The notes below the pieces were generated by a model that did no database searches, was not told the origin of the DNA, and saw only the letters and a list, made by a program, of their open reading frames with translations. DNA of 8,622 nucleotides from Oscillospiraceae bacterium (GTDB lineage Bacteria; Bacillota_A; Clostridia; Oscillospirales; Ruminococcaceae): NCBI GenBank assembly GCA_017523995.1, contig JAFWUX010000091.1:1-8622 (forward strand), in the 5' to 3' direction. Every line of letters starts with the position of its first letter. The first letter of the stretch is position 1. The position numbers were made by a program, and so were the translations under genes. Shown piece by piece: positions 1 to 5,955 of this stretch.

Positions 1-62
1 AATCCCATTTATGTGAAATATAGCAAATACGTTCTTTTTCATATTGTCCCAAAAAAGGGATT

Positions 63-85
63 CTTAAGGGCTAGTAGCCCTTAAG
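63..85. repeat. Perfect 11-bp inverted repeat
   Basis: CTTAAGGGCTA and TAGCCCTTAAG flank a single G, giving a hairpin of about 10 bp. It lies downstream of the minus-strand Nudix gene. On the minus strand it is followed, after AATCCC, by a run of six T (complement of 51-56), so it could end transcription of the Nudix gene. The T run is itself framed by TCCC/GGGA (47-60). The gap between stem and T run is longer than in a textbook terminator, so the role is uncertain; the palindrome is directly visible. Confidence 0.6.
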
Positions 86-92
86 CGGGAGT

Positions 93-111
93 TTGAGGGC
101 AGAGCCCTCAA
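93..111. repeat. Perfect 8-bp inverted repeat with AGA loop
   Basis: TTGAGGGC and GCCCTCAA flank AGA. It sits 7 nt from the palindrome at 63-85, and both contain AGGGC/GCCCT arms. No T run follows on either strand, so a terminator role alone is doubtful. Paired GC-rich palindromes of this kind may belong to a dispersed intergenic repeat family; that is inference. The rest of 1-132 shows no gene. Confidence 0.5.
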
Positions 112-132
112 TATAAATCCGTCGGAGACACT

Positions 133-549
133 TTATCTACAAGCTGAGCCGCTCATGAGCCTGCCGATCAGCGCGATCAGTTCCAGATCGGACGGCAGCC
201 ACGGCACGCTGTCCAGCGTATCCTTCGTGAGCCAGCGCGCCTCCTGCGCCTCGAGCAAAACCAGATCGCCCTTGATAACCTCGCACCAGAAGCAGTCCAT
301 TGAGAGGTGAAAATCGGGGTAGTCATATTCGATTGTAGTGATCCGCTCACCGACTGTGATCTCAGTGGCAAGCTCCTCGCGGATTTCCCGTTTCAGCGCC
401 TGCTGCGGTGTCTCGCCGGCTTCGAGCTTGCCGCCGGGGAATTCCCACATGCCTTTGTAGGCGCCGTATCCTTTTGCGGTCGCAAAGATGCGCGTTTTCT
501 CCTGCATGGAGTCGCAGATCACGGCAGCCGCAACTCTGACTGTTTTCAT
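133..549 (-). CDS. Nudix hydrolase, MutT-like (138 aa)
   Basis: A small single-domain Nudix protein, probably a pyrophosphohydrolase acting on (deoxy)nucleoside triphosphates, perhaps oxidised ones, in the cytoplasm. The Nudix box runs from about residue 40 to 62: G40, E46, then R54-E55-I-R-E58-E59, the metal-binding REUXEE core. The usual glycine after EEX is alanine (A61). The upstream WEFPGGK segment (35-41) is typical of the MutT/NudG-like clostridial group. Length is normal. The start is supported by GAGGGG (555-560 in window coordinates) about 5 nt before the ATG. The gene lies just downstream of the tRNA-Glu terminator on the same strand and has no clear promoter of its own, so it may rely on readthrough or on a weak TATACT at 569-574. 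The exact substrate cannot be told from sequence. Confidence 0.9.
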   Translation of the reverse strand: MKTVRVAAAVICDSMQEKTRIFATAKGYGAYKGMWEFPGGKLEAGETPQQALKREIREELATEITVGERITTIEYDYPDFHLSMDCFWCEVIKGDLVLLEAQEARWLTKDTLDSVPWLPSDLELIALIGRLMSGSACR

Positions 550-577
550 GACATCCCCTCATTTTCTCAGTATAACG

Positions 578-605
578 AAAAAACCTCACGCTGAGCGTGA
601 GGTTT
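578..605 (-). terminator. Intrinsic terminator of the tRNA unit
   Basis: On the minus strand an 11-bp stem (AAACCTCACGC / GCGTGAGGTTT) closes a TCA loop and runs into six T. It begins 7 nt past the 3' end of tRNA-Glu and ends transcription of the tRNA pair before the Nudix gene. Confidence 0.85.
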
Positions 606-611
606 CTCAAG

Positions 612-683
612 TGACCCGTACGGGAATCGAACCCATGATTACGCCGTGAAAGGGCGTCGTCTTAGCCGCTTGACCAACGGGCC
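612..683 (-). tRNA. tRNA-Glu (UUC anticodon)
   Basis: A 72-nt cloverleaf on the minus strand. The acceptor GGCCCGT pairs with ACGGGTC (one G-U), followed by discriminator A. The anticodon arm is ACGCC-CTTTCAC-GGCGT with anticodon TTC, and the T arm is ATGGG-TTCGATT-CCCGT. The 3' CCA is not encoded (CTT follows), so it must be added after transcription. It is the second tRNA of the unit, 6 nt after tRNA-Met. Confidence 0.95.
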
Positions 684-689
684 ATTGGA

Positions 690-763
690 TGGCTGCGACA
701 GGATTTGAACCAGTGACCGATCGGGTATGAACCGATTGCTCTAGCCAGCTGAGCTACGCAGCC
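690..763 (-). tRNA. tRNA-Met (CAU anticodon, elongator type)
   Basis: A 74-nt cloverleaf on the minus strand. The acceptor GGCTGCG pairs with CGCAGCC, discriminator A. The anticodon arm is ATCGG-TTCATAC-CCGAT. The first acceptor pair is a normal G-C, unlike initiator tRNAs, and the anticodon stem lacks the initiator GGG/CCC run. An Ile2 (lysidine) tRNA also carries CAU, but the acceptor and anticodon loop look more like elongator Met. The T stem ACTGG/CCTGT contains one T-T mismatch. CCA is not encoded. Confidence 0.88.
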
Positions 764-767
764 ATAT

Positions 768-783
768 CTTGCATACATGCAAG
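768..783. repeat. Palindrome in the tRNA precursor leader
   Basis: CTTGCAT-AC-ATGCAAG, a perfect 7-bp inverted repeat between the promoter -10 and tRNA-Met. The transcript should begin near 787, so this hairpin would form the very 5' end of the tRNA precursor. It may protect the leader or guide its processing (inference). Confidence 0.5.
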
Positions 784-793
784 CGACTATGAT

Positions 794-822
794 ATTATAA
801 CGCGATTTGCCGGAAAAGTCAA
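794..822 (-). promoter_or_regulatory. Sigma-A promoter of the tRNA-Met/Glu unit
   Basis: On the minus strand TTGACT (817-822) and TATAAT (794-799) are separated by exactly 17 bp. The start of transcription is expected about 24 nt before tRNA-Met. This near-consensus strength suits a stable-RNA gene. Confidence 0.9.
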
Positions 823-846
823 GTGTTTTCTGAAAATATGTCGATT

Positions 847-890
847 TGCACAATAGTGCAGTGAAAATCAAAGGCTCGATTCACGAATCG
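847..890 (-). terminator. Possible weak terminator after the CAP-like gene
   Basis: Two small inverted repeats lie just past the minus-strand stop: CGATTC-AC-GAATCG (877-890) and TGCAC-AATA-GTGCA (847-860). Neither is followed by a good T run (only TTTGATTTT after the first). They may end transcription before the tRNA promoter, but this is weak evidence. Confidence 0.3.
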
Positions 891-895
891 GTGCA

Positions 896-1375
896 TCAGG
901 ATGTCATCAGCAGAACCCAGACGGTGTTTTCCTCGTTGCAGGCATAGCCGAACTGCGAGTAGCGCGGATAGAACAGATTTTTCGTCTGCTTTTCGCTGAG
1001 CAGAATCGAGCAGATCATGGTATTGATATCGGCGTTTCCGCGGATGACGGTTTCGCTGGCATCGGGGGCTTCGAGCGTACCGGCATCTGCTCTGCCGCTG
1101 CCGTCGGAGAGCTGTTCGACGCGCTTTGCCGCCTGCTCCATGAGCGCTTCGTTGAGCGTGACGGGATCGGCACCGGCTTCGCTGCGGCGCGTATTGATCA
1201 GCTTGCAGAGTGCGTCACCCGCATCCGGCGTATTGCGGACGCGCGTTTCCGCATACATGAGAATGACATCGCCGTACTGCGGATCGGCTTCGAGACGGGC
1301 GGAAGCCGGAACGGTCAGCGCGGTGCACGCTGCGGCGAGCACGGCCGTCAGGATCATTTTTCTGTGTTTCAGCAT
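896..1375 (-). CDS. Secreted CAP/SCP-like protein without histidines (159 aa)
   Basis: A small exported protein. Residues 1-26 form a signal peptide (KHRK, hydrophobic core, VPASA before the likely cut). The mature part has the outline of a CAP (SCP/PR-1) domain: a first helix LCKLINTRRSEAG with VTLNEALMEQAAKRVEQL (about 56-89), a segment resembling the second conserved block (SEKQTKNLFYPRYSQFGYA, 127-145), and a terminal VWVLLM strand. CAP proteins with metal sites use conserved histidines; here no histidine occurs after residue 4, so the site is lost or the fold is only distantly related. The start was placed at the ATG at 1375 because GGAGG (1382-1386) lies 6 nt before it; an upstream ATG at 1411 has no such site and would put 12 extra residues before the signal peptide. 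Its own consensus promoter precedes it. The biological role is unknown. Confidence 0.72.
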   Translation of the reverse strand: MLKHRKMILTAVLAAACTALTVPASARLEADPQYGDVILMYAETRVRNTPDAGDALCKLINTRRSEAGADPVTLNEALMEQAAKRVEQLSDGSGRADAGTLEAPDASETVIRGNADINTMICSILLSEKQTKNLFYPRYSQFGYACNEENTVWVLLMTS

Positions 1376-1445
1376 ACAAAACCTCCGCTGCCTGTTCTGC
1401 ATTTTATGCATGCAGGACGGCAGTTATTTTTTTGCAATCGAGACT

Positions 1446-1474
1446 ATTATAACACAAGCTTTCCCTGATGTCAA
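1446..1474 (-). promoter_or_regulatory. Consensus sigma-A promoter of the CAP-like gene
   Basis: On the minus strand TTGACA (1469-1474) and TATAAT (1446-1451) have a 17-bp spacer; both hexamers are perfect. Transcription should begin near 1439, giving a leader of about 64 nt. The heptad repeats begin only 6 bp upstream of the -35. Confidence 0.92.
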
Positions 1475-1478
1475 GCGG

Positions 1479-1532
1479 AAATGTGAAATGAAAAATGACA
1501 AATGAGAAATTGCGGAATCCGCTTGTGCGGAT
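1479..1532. repeat. Heptad-repeat element, half copy
   Basis: Four tandem 7-mers of the form AAATGAN (AAATGTG, AAATGAA, AAATGAC, AAATGAG) run straight into a core, AAATTGCGGAATCCGC, followed by TTGT and GCGGAT; ATCCGC/GCGGAT form a hairpin (1517-1532). The same core, in the same phase relative to a different heptad, opens the full element at 2803. No mirrored right arm is visible here. It sits between two divergent promoters. Confidence 0.7.
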
Positions 1533-1544
1533 GATTGGATGATT

Positions 1545-1586
1545 CAATATGTATCCTCATACTATCATAATACAATATGTATACAT
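1545..1586. promoter_or_regulatory. Direct repeat and palindrome, possible operator
   Basis: CAATATGTAT occurs at 1545-1554 and again at 1573-1582, 28 bp apart. The second copy runs into ATGTATACAT (1577-1586), a perfect 10-bp palindrome. This lies about 50 bp upstream of the esterase promoter in an otherwise AT-rich spacer. TGTATACA-type palindromes are used by some GntR-family repressors, but no regulator gene is nearby, so operator function is a guess. Confidence 0.25.
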
Positions 1587-1635
1587 AGAAAGCGGAACTG
1601 GAAATAATTGCACATCCGGTTGCGATAAAATAACA

Positions 1636-1664
1636 TTGCGTATTCCGGCGGAATCTGTTATAAT
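1636..1664 (+). promoter_or_regulatory. Sigma-A promoter of the dockerin esterase
   Basis: TTGCGT (1636-1641), a 17-bp spacer and TATAAT (1659-1664). The -10 is perfect and the -35 keeps only TTG, so basal strength is probably moderate. Transcription from about 1671 leaves a 5' leader of about 109 nt. Confidence 0.75.
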
Positions 1665-1701
1665 AAGAACATAAATAAAAAAGCTGCTGCTTAGGGGAAA
1701 T

Positions 1702-1743
1702 AGCGGAAAAGGGGAGACCGGTCAATCCGGCTCCCGTTTCGCT
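1702..1743 (+). promoter_or_regulatory. Leader hairpin upstream of the dockerin esterase
   Basis: A 16-bp stem in the 5' leader: AGCGGAA (1702-1708) with TTTCGCT (1737-1743), an AAG/G internal loop, GGGAG (1712-1716) with CTCCC (1731-1735), a bulged A, and CCGG/CCGG closing TCAAT. No U run follows, so it is not a plain terminator. A smaller stem, GCCG-GATTT-CGGC (1750-1762), stands 5 nt before the AGGAG ribosome site. It matches no riboswitch consensus I can recall; it may stabilise the mRNA or tune translation. Confidence 0.45.
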
Positions 1744-1779
1744 TATTATGCCGGATTTCGGCGGAGTAGGAGTTTTGTT

Positions 1780-2802
1780 ATGTATGAAGGAATGTATAAA
1801 ATTGCTGCGGCAGCAGGGGCGGTTATTATGATGCTCGGCGCTGCAGCACCGGCTATGGCTGCCGGAGAGAAAGAAAACAAAGTAAAAGTCATGTGCTTCG
1901 GCGATTCGATCACGGACGGCTTCTGGCTGCCCGGCGGATACCGGAACACGCTCTGCAAGCTGCTCAAGGAGCAGGGCAGGGAGGAAACGGTCGATTTCGT
2001 CGGACCGAACTGGGGCGGCTCCGGATATGACCCGCAGCACGCAGGCTACTCCGGATTCAGCATCGATGACATTGCGCAGGCGGATTCGATCTCCGGTCAG
2101 CGGACGGGCATCTCCGGCTTTGCGGGTTCCCTGATGGACACCTATCAGCCGGATGTTGTGCTGCTGCAGATCGGCACGAACGATATCCTCAGCCTCTATG
2201 ATCTCGAGCATCTGGGCGAGCGGCTGGAAAAGCTGACGGACTGCATCACGGAAAAGCTGCCCGAGGGCGGCATGCTTTATCTTGCGACGCTGCCCGTCAT
2301 GGATGCGACAAACACGCTCTATATCAGCGAGTATTATTTTGATACCGCAAAAATGGATGCGTCGGTCGATCTCTGCAATGAGCAGATCCGCGCACTTGCC
2401 GAAAAAATGCAGGCAGAGGGCAAACCGGTTCAGCTTGCCGAGGTCAACAAGGTGCTGACCAAAGCCGATCTCTATGACGGCGTGCATCCGAGCGAAGCGG
2501 GCTATGAAAAGCTCGGCGTATTCTGGCATGAGAAGCTCGGCGCATATCTGGACGGTGACATTCAGCCTGCCGAAACAACTGCGGAACCCGTGACAACCGC
2601 CGCGCCCGAGCCGCAGATTCTGCGCGGAGATATCGACGGGAACGGCACGGTGCAGACCGCGGATGCCGTCCTGCTGACAAAGCACCTGATCGCAGTGCAG
2701 CCCCTGACGGCGGAGCAGGCGCCGCGTGCCGATCTCGATGACAACCGCATCCTCAACGCCGCAGACCTCTCTCTGCTCAAGCGCACAATCATCGGCGGAT
2801 AA
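1780..2802 (+). CDS. Secreted SGNH/CE3-type esterase with C-terminal dockerin (340 aa)
   Basis: A cellulosome enzyme, probably an acetyl xylan esterase or similar carbohydrate deacetylase. Order: signal peptide 1-27 (AMA before the likely cut); SGNH hydrolase about 34-258; a Thr/Pro linker about 263-279; type I-like dockerin about 281-340. SGNH blocks are clear: GDSITDG with nucleophile Ser43, Gly89 in HAGYSG, GTND with Asn134, and DGVHP with Asp233 and His236. The GDSITDGFWLPGGYR start and HAGYSGFSI block resemble carbohydrate esterase family 3. The dockerin has two calcium-binding repeats, GDIDGNG (D284, D286, N288, D295) and ADLDDNR (D318, D320, N322, D329). Recognition-position pairs just before the last Asp of each repeat are T-A and A-A. 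AGGAG (1768-1772) lies 7 nt before the ATG; a second ATG at 1792 has its purine run too close. It is a single gene with its own promoter and terminator. The substrate is inferred from family resemblance only. Confidence 0.88.
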   Translation: MYEGMYKIAAAAGAVIMMLGAAAPAMAAGEKENKVKVMCFGDSITDGFWLPGGYRNTLCKLLKEQGREETVDFVGPNWGGSGYDPQHAGYSGFSIDDIAQADSISGQRTGISGFAGSLMDTYQPDVVLLQIGTNDILSLYDLEHLGERLEKLTDCITEKLPEGGMLYLATLPVMDATNTLYISEYYFDTAKMDASVDLCNEQIRALAEKMQAEGKPVQLAEVNKVLTKADLYDGVHPSEAGYEKLGVFWHEKLGAYLDGDIQPAETTAEPVTTAAPEPQILRGDIDGNGTVQTADAVLLTKHLIAVQPLTAEQAPRADLDDNRILNAADLSLLKRTIIGG

Positions 2803-2988
2803 GAGTTAGAAGATAGGAGTTAGGAGTGAGAAGTTGCGGAATCCGCTTCGCGGATGATCTGAAAAAATATATGCAGTCGTACAGGCGTTACATGCTGTGC
2901 GGCTGCTTTTCTTGTATACTGAGATATTCCGATCCGCCGCGTCAGCGGCACCGAAACTCCTCACTCCTATCTCCTCACTCCTCACTTC
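2803..2988. repeat. Heptad-armed imperfect palindrome, 186 bp (full element)
   Basis: The left arm has four 7-mers (GAGTTAG, AAGATAG, GAGTTAG, GAGTGAG; 2803-2830) then AAGTTGCGGAATCCGC and TTCGCGGAT. The right arm, read on the minus strand from 2988, has AAGTGAG, GAGTGAG, GAGATAG, GAGTGAG, then GAGTTTCGGTGCCGC, GACGCGGCGGATC. The arms stay aligned for about 58 nt through the core and the GATC that follows. Between them is a hairpin terminator. There is no open frame of note, so this looks like a small non-coding repeat, MITE- or REP-like. The left arm starts at the base after the esterase stop codon. Confidence 0.72.
2873..2913 (+). terminator. Intrinsic terminator of the dockerin esterase
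   Basis: A 12-bp stem, GCAGTCGTACAG (2873-2884) with CTGTGCGGCTGC (2895-2906), two G-U pairs, a 10-nt loop and TTTTCTT after it. It lies 70 nt past the stop codon, in the centre of the heptad-armed palindrome, so the element appears to carry the terminator. Confidence 0.78.
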
Positions 2989-3078
2989 ATTTCAGTGTGC
3001 TGTTTAATAGAAAACTGACAAAAATCCGGCGCAGTGCCGCAAAAATGCTCTGAAAATGTGCGAAATCTGCCGGAAATC

Positions 3079-3108
3079 TTGACAGATGGGCGGCGGCAGT
3101 GTTATAAT
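3079..3108 (+). promoter_or_regulatory. Sigma-A promoter of the sel1-typA unit
   Basis: TTGACA (3079-3084) and TATAAT (3103-3108), both perfect, with an 18-bp spacer. Transcription should start near 3115. It is the only clear promoter seen before both the Sel1-repeat gene and typA. Confidence 0.88.
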
Positions 3109-3128
3109 CAGATGTTGCAGACTAAAAT

Positions 3129-3147
3129 CCGGCACTTGATCTGCCGG
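3129..3147 (+). promoter_or_regulatory. Short leader hairpin before the Sel1-repeat gene
   Basis: CCGGCA and TGCCGG form a perfect 6-bp stem around a 7-nt loop in the 5' leader. The stem overlaps an in-frame GTG at 3147, which argues against that codon as the start and leaves the GGGGGG ribosome site (3157-3162) free. Confidence 0.4.
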
Positions 3148-3170
3148 TGACGAAAAGGGGGGATATACCC

Positions 3171-3956
3171 GTGAAAGAAAACATTGTTCCGTCCTATCTT
3201 CCGGCGGTTTCGGTTACGATGGAACCGAAGGCGGGCGGCGAGCCTGTCACCGTGTTCCGCCCGTATGAGGCGTATACGGTCAGTGCACTGGAGGAGCATG
3301 CAGCACAGCAGGAATGCGGTGCGCTGCTTTCACTCGGCGAGCGGTATTTCTACGGTATCCTCGGTGCAGAGCAGGATTATCAGAAGGCGTATGATTATCT
3401 GAAAGCCGCCGCGGAGCTCGGCGCACAGGATGCGCAGGCGCTGCTCGCGGATTACTACCTGAACGATCAGATCGGTCTGGTGGAGACCAATCCGGAAAAG
3501 GGCGAGGAGATGCTGATTCTGGCTGCGGAAAACGGTTCCTGGCATGCGATGGAGAAACTTTCCAAAGCATACAGCAGCGGCATCGCAGGCATCCGGATCG
3601 ACCACGAAAAAGCCTATGCATGGGCTGAGCAGTCGGAGCGCATGACGCGCATCTACTGGGAATTCTATGCACAGCCGAATTTCGTGGACTTTACCGTGAC
3701 GCAGAAGGATATTCTCCACGGCAACACGCGCGCGGCGCTTGCACTTTACTATGCATGCATGAACGGCGTCGGCGTGAAGCGCGATCTCAATGCGGCGAAA
3801 AGCTGGCTGGATCGCGGCGAGCAGTTTGTCTGCCGGATCACGGGACTTGCAAAGGTCCCCGTATTTCAGGAGAAACGCGCGGAGCTGAAAGCCCGCGTGC
3901 AGAAGGATGAAACCCGTGCGGAGAAGAAGCGCCGGGCAGATGAAAAGAAGAAGTGA
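3171..3956 (+). CDS. Sel1-repeat (TPR-like) protein (261 aa)
   Basis: A cytoplasmic helical-repeat protein, with no signal peptide or membrane segment, likely a protein-protein adaptor. Sel1-like units are visible at about residues 50-84 (ALLSLGERYFYG...DYQKAYDYLKAAAELG), 86-128 (AQALLADYYL...EKGEEMLILAAENG), 131-165 (AMEKLSKAYSSG...DHEKAYAWAEQS) and 197-235 (AALALYYACMNGVGVKRDLNAAKSWLDRG). The last 25 residues are a charged K/R/E tail, perhaps a coiled coil or nucleic-acid contact. The start is placed at the GTG at 3171, which has GGGGGG 8 nt before it; an upstream GTG at 3147 has no ribosome site and lies in a hairpin. Its stop overlaps the ribosome site of typA (TGAGGGA), so translation of the two is probably coupled. 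Client and function are unknown. Confidence 0.85.
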   Translation: MKENIVPSYLPAVSVTMEPKAGGEPVTVFRPYEAYTVSALEEHAAQQECGALLSLGERYFYGILGAEQDYQKAYDYLKAAAELGAQDAQALLADYYLNDQIGLVETNPEKGEEMLILAAENGSWHAMEKLSKAYSSGIAGIRIDHEKAYAWAEQSERMTRIYWEFYAQPNFVDFTVTQKDILHGNTRAALALYYACMNGVGVKRDLNAAKSWLDRGEQFVCRITGLAKVPVFQEKRAELKARVQKDETRAEKKRRADEKKK

Positions 3957-3966
3957 GGGAATCAAG

Positions 3967-5784
3967 TTGGTAAGAGAAGATTTGAGAAACATCGCGATTA
4001 TTGCGCACGTTGACCACGGCAAGACCACGCTGGTCGATGAAATGCTCAAGCAGAGCGGCGCATTTCGCGAGAATCAGTCCGTCGCAGAGCGCGTCATGGA
4101 CTCGAATGATCTGGAGCGTGAGCGCGGCATCACGATCCTTGCAAAGAATACGTCGATCATGTACAACGGCGTCAAGATCAACATCATTGACACCCCGGGT
4201 CACGCGGATTTCTCCGGCGAGGTCGAGCGTGTGCTGAACATGGTGGACGGCGTTCTGCTGCTCGTGGATGCAGCAGAGGGTCCGATGCCGCAGACCAGAT
4301 TCGTGCTTTCCAAGGCACTGGAAATGGGTCAGAAGATCATCATCGTGGTCAACAAGATCGACCGCCCCGATGCCCGTCTCGATCAGATCGGCGACGAGGT
4401 GCTCGAGCTCCTGCTCGATCTTGACGCAAACGATGAGCAGCTCGAAAGCCCGGTGCTGTTCTGCTCCGGCAGAAGCGGCACGGCATCGCTCTCGCAGTAT
4501 GAGCCGGGCGAAAACCTCAAGCCGCTCTTTGATACAATCCTCAGCTATATCGAGCCGCCGCAGGGCGATCCGGATGAGCCGCTGCAGATGCTGATCTCCT
4601 CGATCGACTACAACGAGTATGTCGGCAGAATCGGTATCGGCAGAATCATCCGCGGAACGGCAAAGGTCGGTCAGCAGGTACAGGTCGGCAACTTCCACAG
4701 CGAGGAAAAGCCGGTCAGTGCTAAGCTTGTCACGCTGCTCCAGATCGAGCAGCTGCAGCGTGTCTCGACACAGAGCGCAACCGTCGGCGATATCGTCTGG
4801 GTGTCCGGTATCGAGGGCATCAACATCGGCGATACGATCTGCGCACAGGGCAGCTATGAGCCGGTCAGCTTCACAAAGATCAGTGAGCCGACCGTCGAAA
4901 TGACATTCTCCGTCAATGACAGCCCGCTTGCAGGCAGAGAGGGCAAGTTCGTGACATCCCGTCAGCTCCGCGAGCGCCTTTATAGGGAACTGCTCAAGGA
5001 CGTTTCGCTCCGCGTCAGCGATACCGAATCCACTGATTCGTTCCTCGTTGCGGGCAGAGGCGAAATGCATCTCTCGATCCTGATCGAGAACATGCGCAGA
5101 GAGGGCTATGAGCTCGCAGTTTCGCCTCCGAGAGTCCTGATCAAGGAGATTGACGGCAAGCGCTATGAGCCGATCGAGCGCGTTGTCATCGACGTGCCGG
5201 AAGACTGCGTCGGTGCCGTGATGGAGAAGCTCGGCTCGCGCAAGGGCGAGATGCAGGAGATGCATCCGCAGGGCAGCAGAATGCGTCTGGAATTTCTGAT
5301 TCCGTCGCGCGGTCTGTTCGGCTACAAGAGCGAATTCCTGACCGATACAAAGGGCGAGGGCATCATGTCCGCGGTCTTTGAGAAGTTTGAGCCGTATAAG
5401 GGCGATATCGCACGCCGCTCCGTCGGTTCGCTGATCTCCTATGAGACGGGCGAGGCGGTCACATACGGTCTTTATAACGCACAGGAGCGCGGCAGCCTGT
5501 TCATTGCGGCAGGTACGCAGGTCTATGAGGGCATGGTTGTCGGATGTTCTCCGAAGTCTGAGGATATCGTTGTCAATGTCTGTAAGCGCAAGCATCTGAC
5601 GAATACCCGAGCAAGCGGCAGCGATGATGCACTGCGCCTGATCCCGCCGAAGGATATGTCGCTCGAGGACTGCCTTGAATATCTTGCGGAGGATGAGCTG
5701 CTTGAGGTCACACCGGAGAACCTGCGCATCCGCAAGCGCATTCTCGATAACAGCCTGAGAATGAAACAGAAGTTCAAGAAGTGA
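3967..5784 (+). CDS. typA: Translational GTPase TypA/BipA (605 aa)
   Basis: A ribosome-associated GTPase of the EF-G/LepA group; family members assist 50S subunit assembly and growth under cold or other stress. The G domain spans about residues 1-200: G1 AHVDHGKTT (13-21), switch motif RERGIT (51-56), G3 DTPGH (75-79), G4 NKID (129-132), and a G5 region reading CSGRSG rather than the common SA. Then follow a domain II-like barrel (about 200-290), an EF-G-like domain with the [10 protein letters not shown] segment, and the TypA-specific C-terminal domain (about 485-605) ending in KQKFKK. Length fits the family (about 605-615). The start is TTG at 3967: GAGGG (3955-3959) stands 7 nt before it and the resulting [19 protein letters not shown] is the typical N-terminus. 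A longer frame from an ATG at 3907 would overlap the Sel1 gene and add 20 atypical basic residues. It is 10 nt after the Sel1 gene and cotranscribed with it. Confidence 0.97.
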   Translation: MVREDLRNIAIIAHVDHGKTTLVDEMLKQSGAFRENQSVAERVMDSNDLERERGITILAKNTSIMYNGVKINIIDTPGHADFSGEVERVLNMVDGVLLLVDAAEGPMPQTRFVLSKALEMGQKIIIVVNKIDRPDARLDQIGDEVLELLLDLDANDEQLESPVLFCSGRSGTASLSQYEPGENLKPLFDTILSYIEPPQGDPDEPLQMLISSIDYNEYVGRIGIGRIIRGTAKVGQQVQVGNFHSEEKPVSAKLVTLLQIEQLQRVSTQSATVGDIVWVSGIEGINIGDTICAQGSYEPVSFTKISEPTVEMTFSVNDSPLAGREGKFVTSRQLRERLYRELLKDVSLRVSDTESTDSFLVAGRGEMHLSILIENMRREGYELAVSPPRVLIKEIDGKRYEPIERVVIDVPEDCVGAVMEKLGSRKGEMQEMHPQGSRMRLEFLIPSRGLFGYKSEFLTDTKGEGIMSAVFEKFEPYKGDIARRSVGSLISYETGEAVTYGLYNAQERGSLFIAAGTQVYEGMVVGCSPKSEDIVVNVCKRKHLTNTRASGSDDALRLIPPKDMSLEDCLEYLAEDELLEVTPENLRIRKRILDNSLRMKQKFKK

Positions 5785-5805
5785 TCCGGTCGGGAATTGA
5801 CCGGA
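5785..5805 (+). terminator. Hairpin right after the typA stop, without U run
   Basis: TCCGGTC and GACCGGA form a perfect 7-bp stem around GGGAATT, starting at the base after the typA stop codon. No T run follows, so it may be a 3'-end stabiliser or a poor terminator rather than a strong intrinsic one. No better terminator is visible for typA before 6178. Confidence 0.4.
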
Positions 5806-5835
5806 ATGACCGCATCGCTGAAATTCACGAAACGG

Positions 5836-5897
5836 CTGTCGGCACTGCCGACTGAAACAGAAGTTTAAGAAGTAATTTGTCTGTCGGCACTGCCGAC
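5836..5897. repeat. Near-copy of the typA 3' end between two identical palindromes
   Basis: CTGTCGGCACTGCCGAC occurs identically at 5836-5852 and 5881-5897; each contains the palindrome GTCGGCA-C-TGCCGAC. Between them, 5854-5875 repeats 20 of 22 bases of the typA end (5763-5784). The two changes are TTC to TTT and TGA to TAA, so the copy still reads KQKFKK-stop. It is in another frame from typA and has no start, so it is a remnant, not a gene. Confidence 0.75.
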
Positions 5898-5955
5898 CGC
5901 ATCATCCGCATGTTTCCTGCATATGCATGAAAAAACAGGGAAAGGAGCCGGATGC

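Noticed and set aside
1471..2685. Long minus-strand frame opposite the dockerin esterase
   Set aside because: The esterase has catalytic motifs, signal peptide and dockerin in the plus frame; the antisense product has none and runs through a promoter region.
3907..3966. ATG at 3907 as the typA start
   Set aside because: It lies inside the Sel1 gene, lacks a ribosome site and adds residues unlike any TypA N-terminus; the TTG at 3967 fits both.
3838..5595. Open frame of 585 codons antisense to typA
   Set aside because: It lies wholly over typA and the Sel1 gene end, has no ribosome site, and its Leu/Ala/Arg/Asp-rich product is what results from reading the complement of a codon-biased gene.
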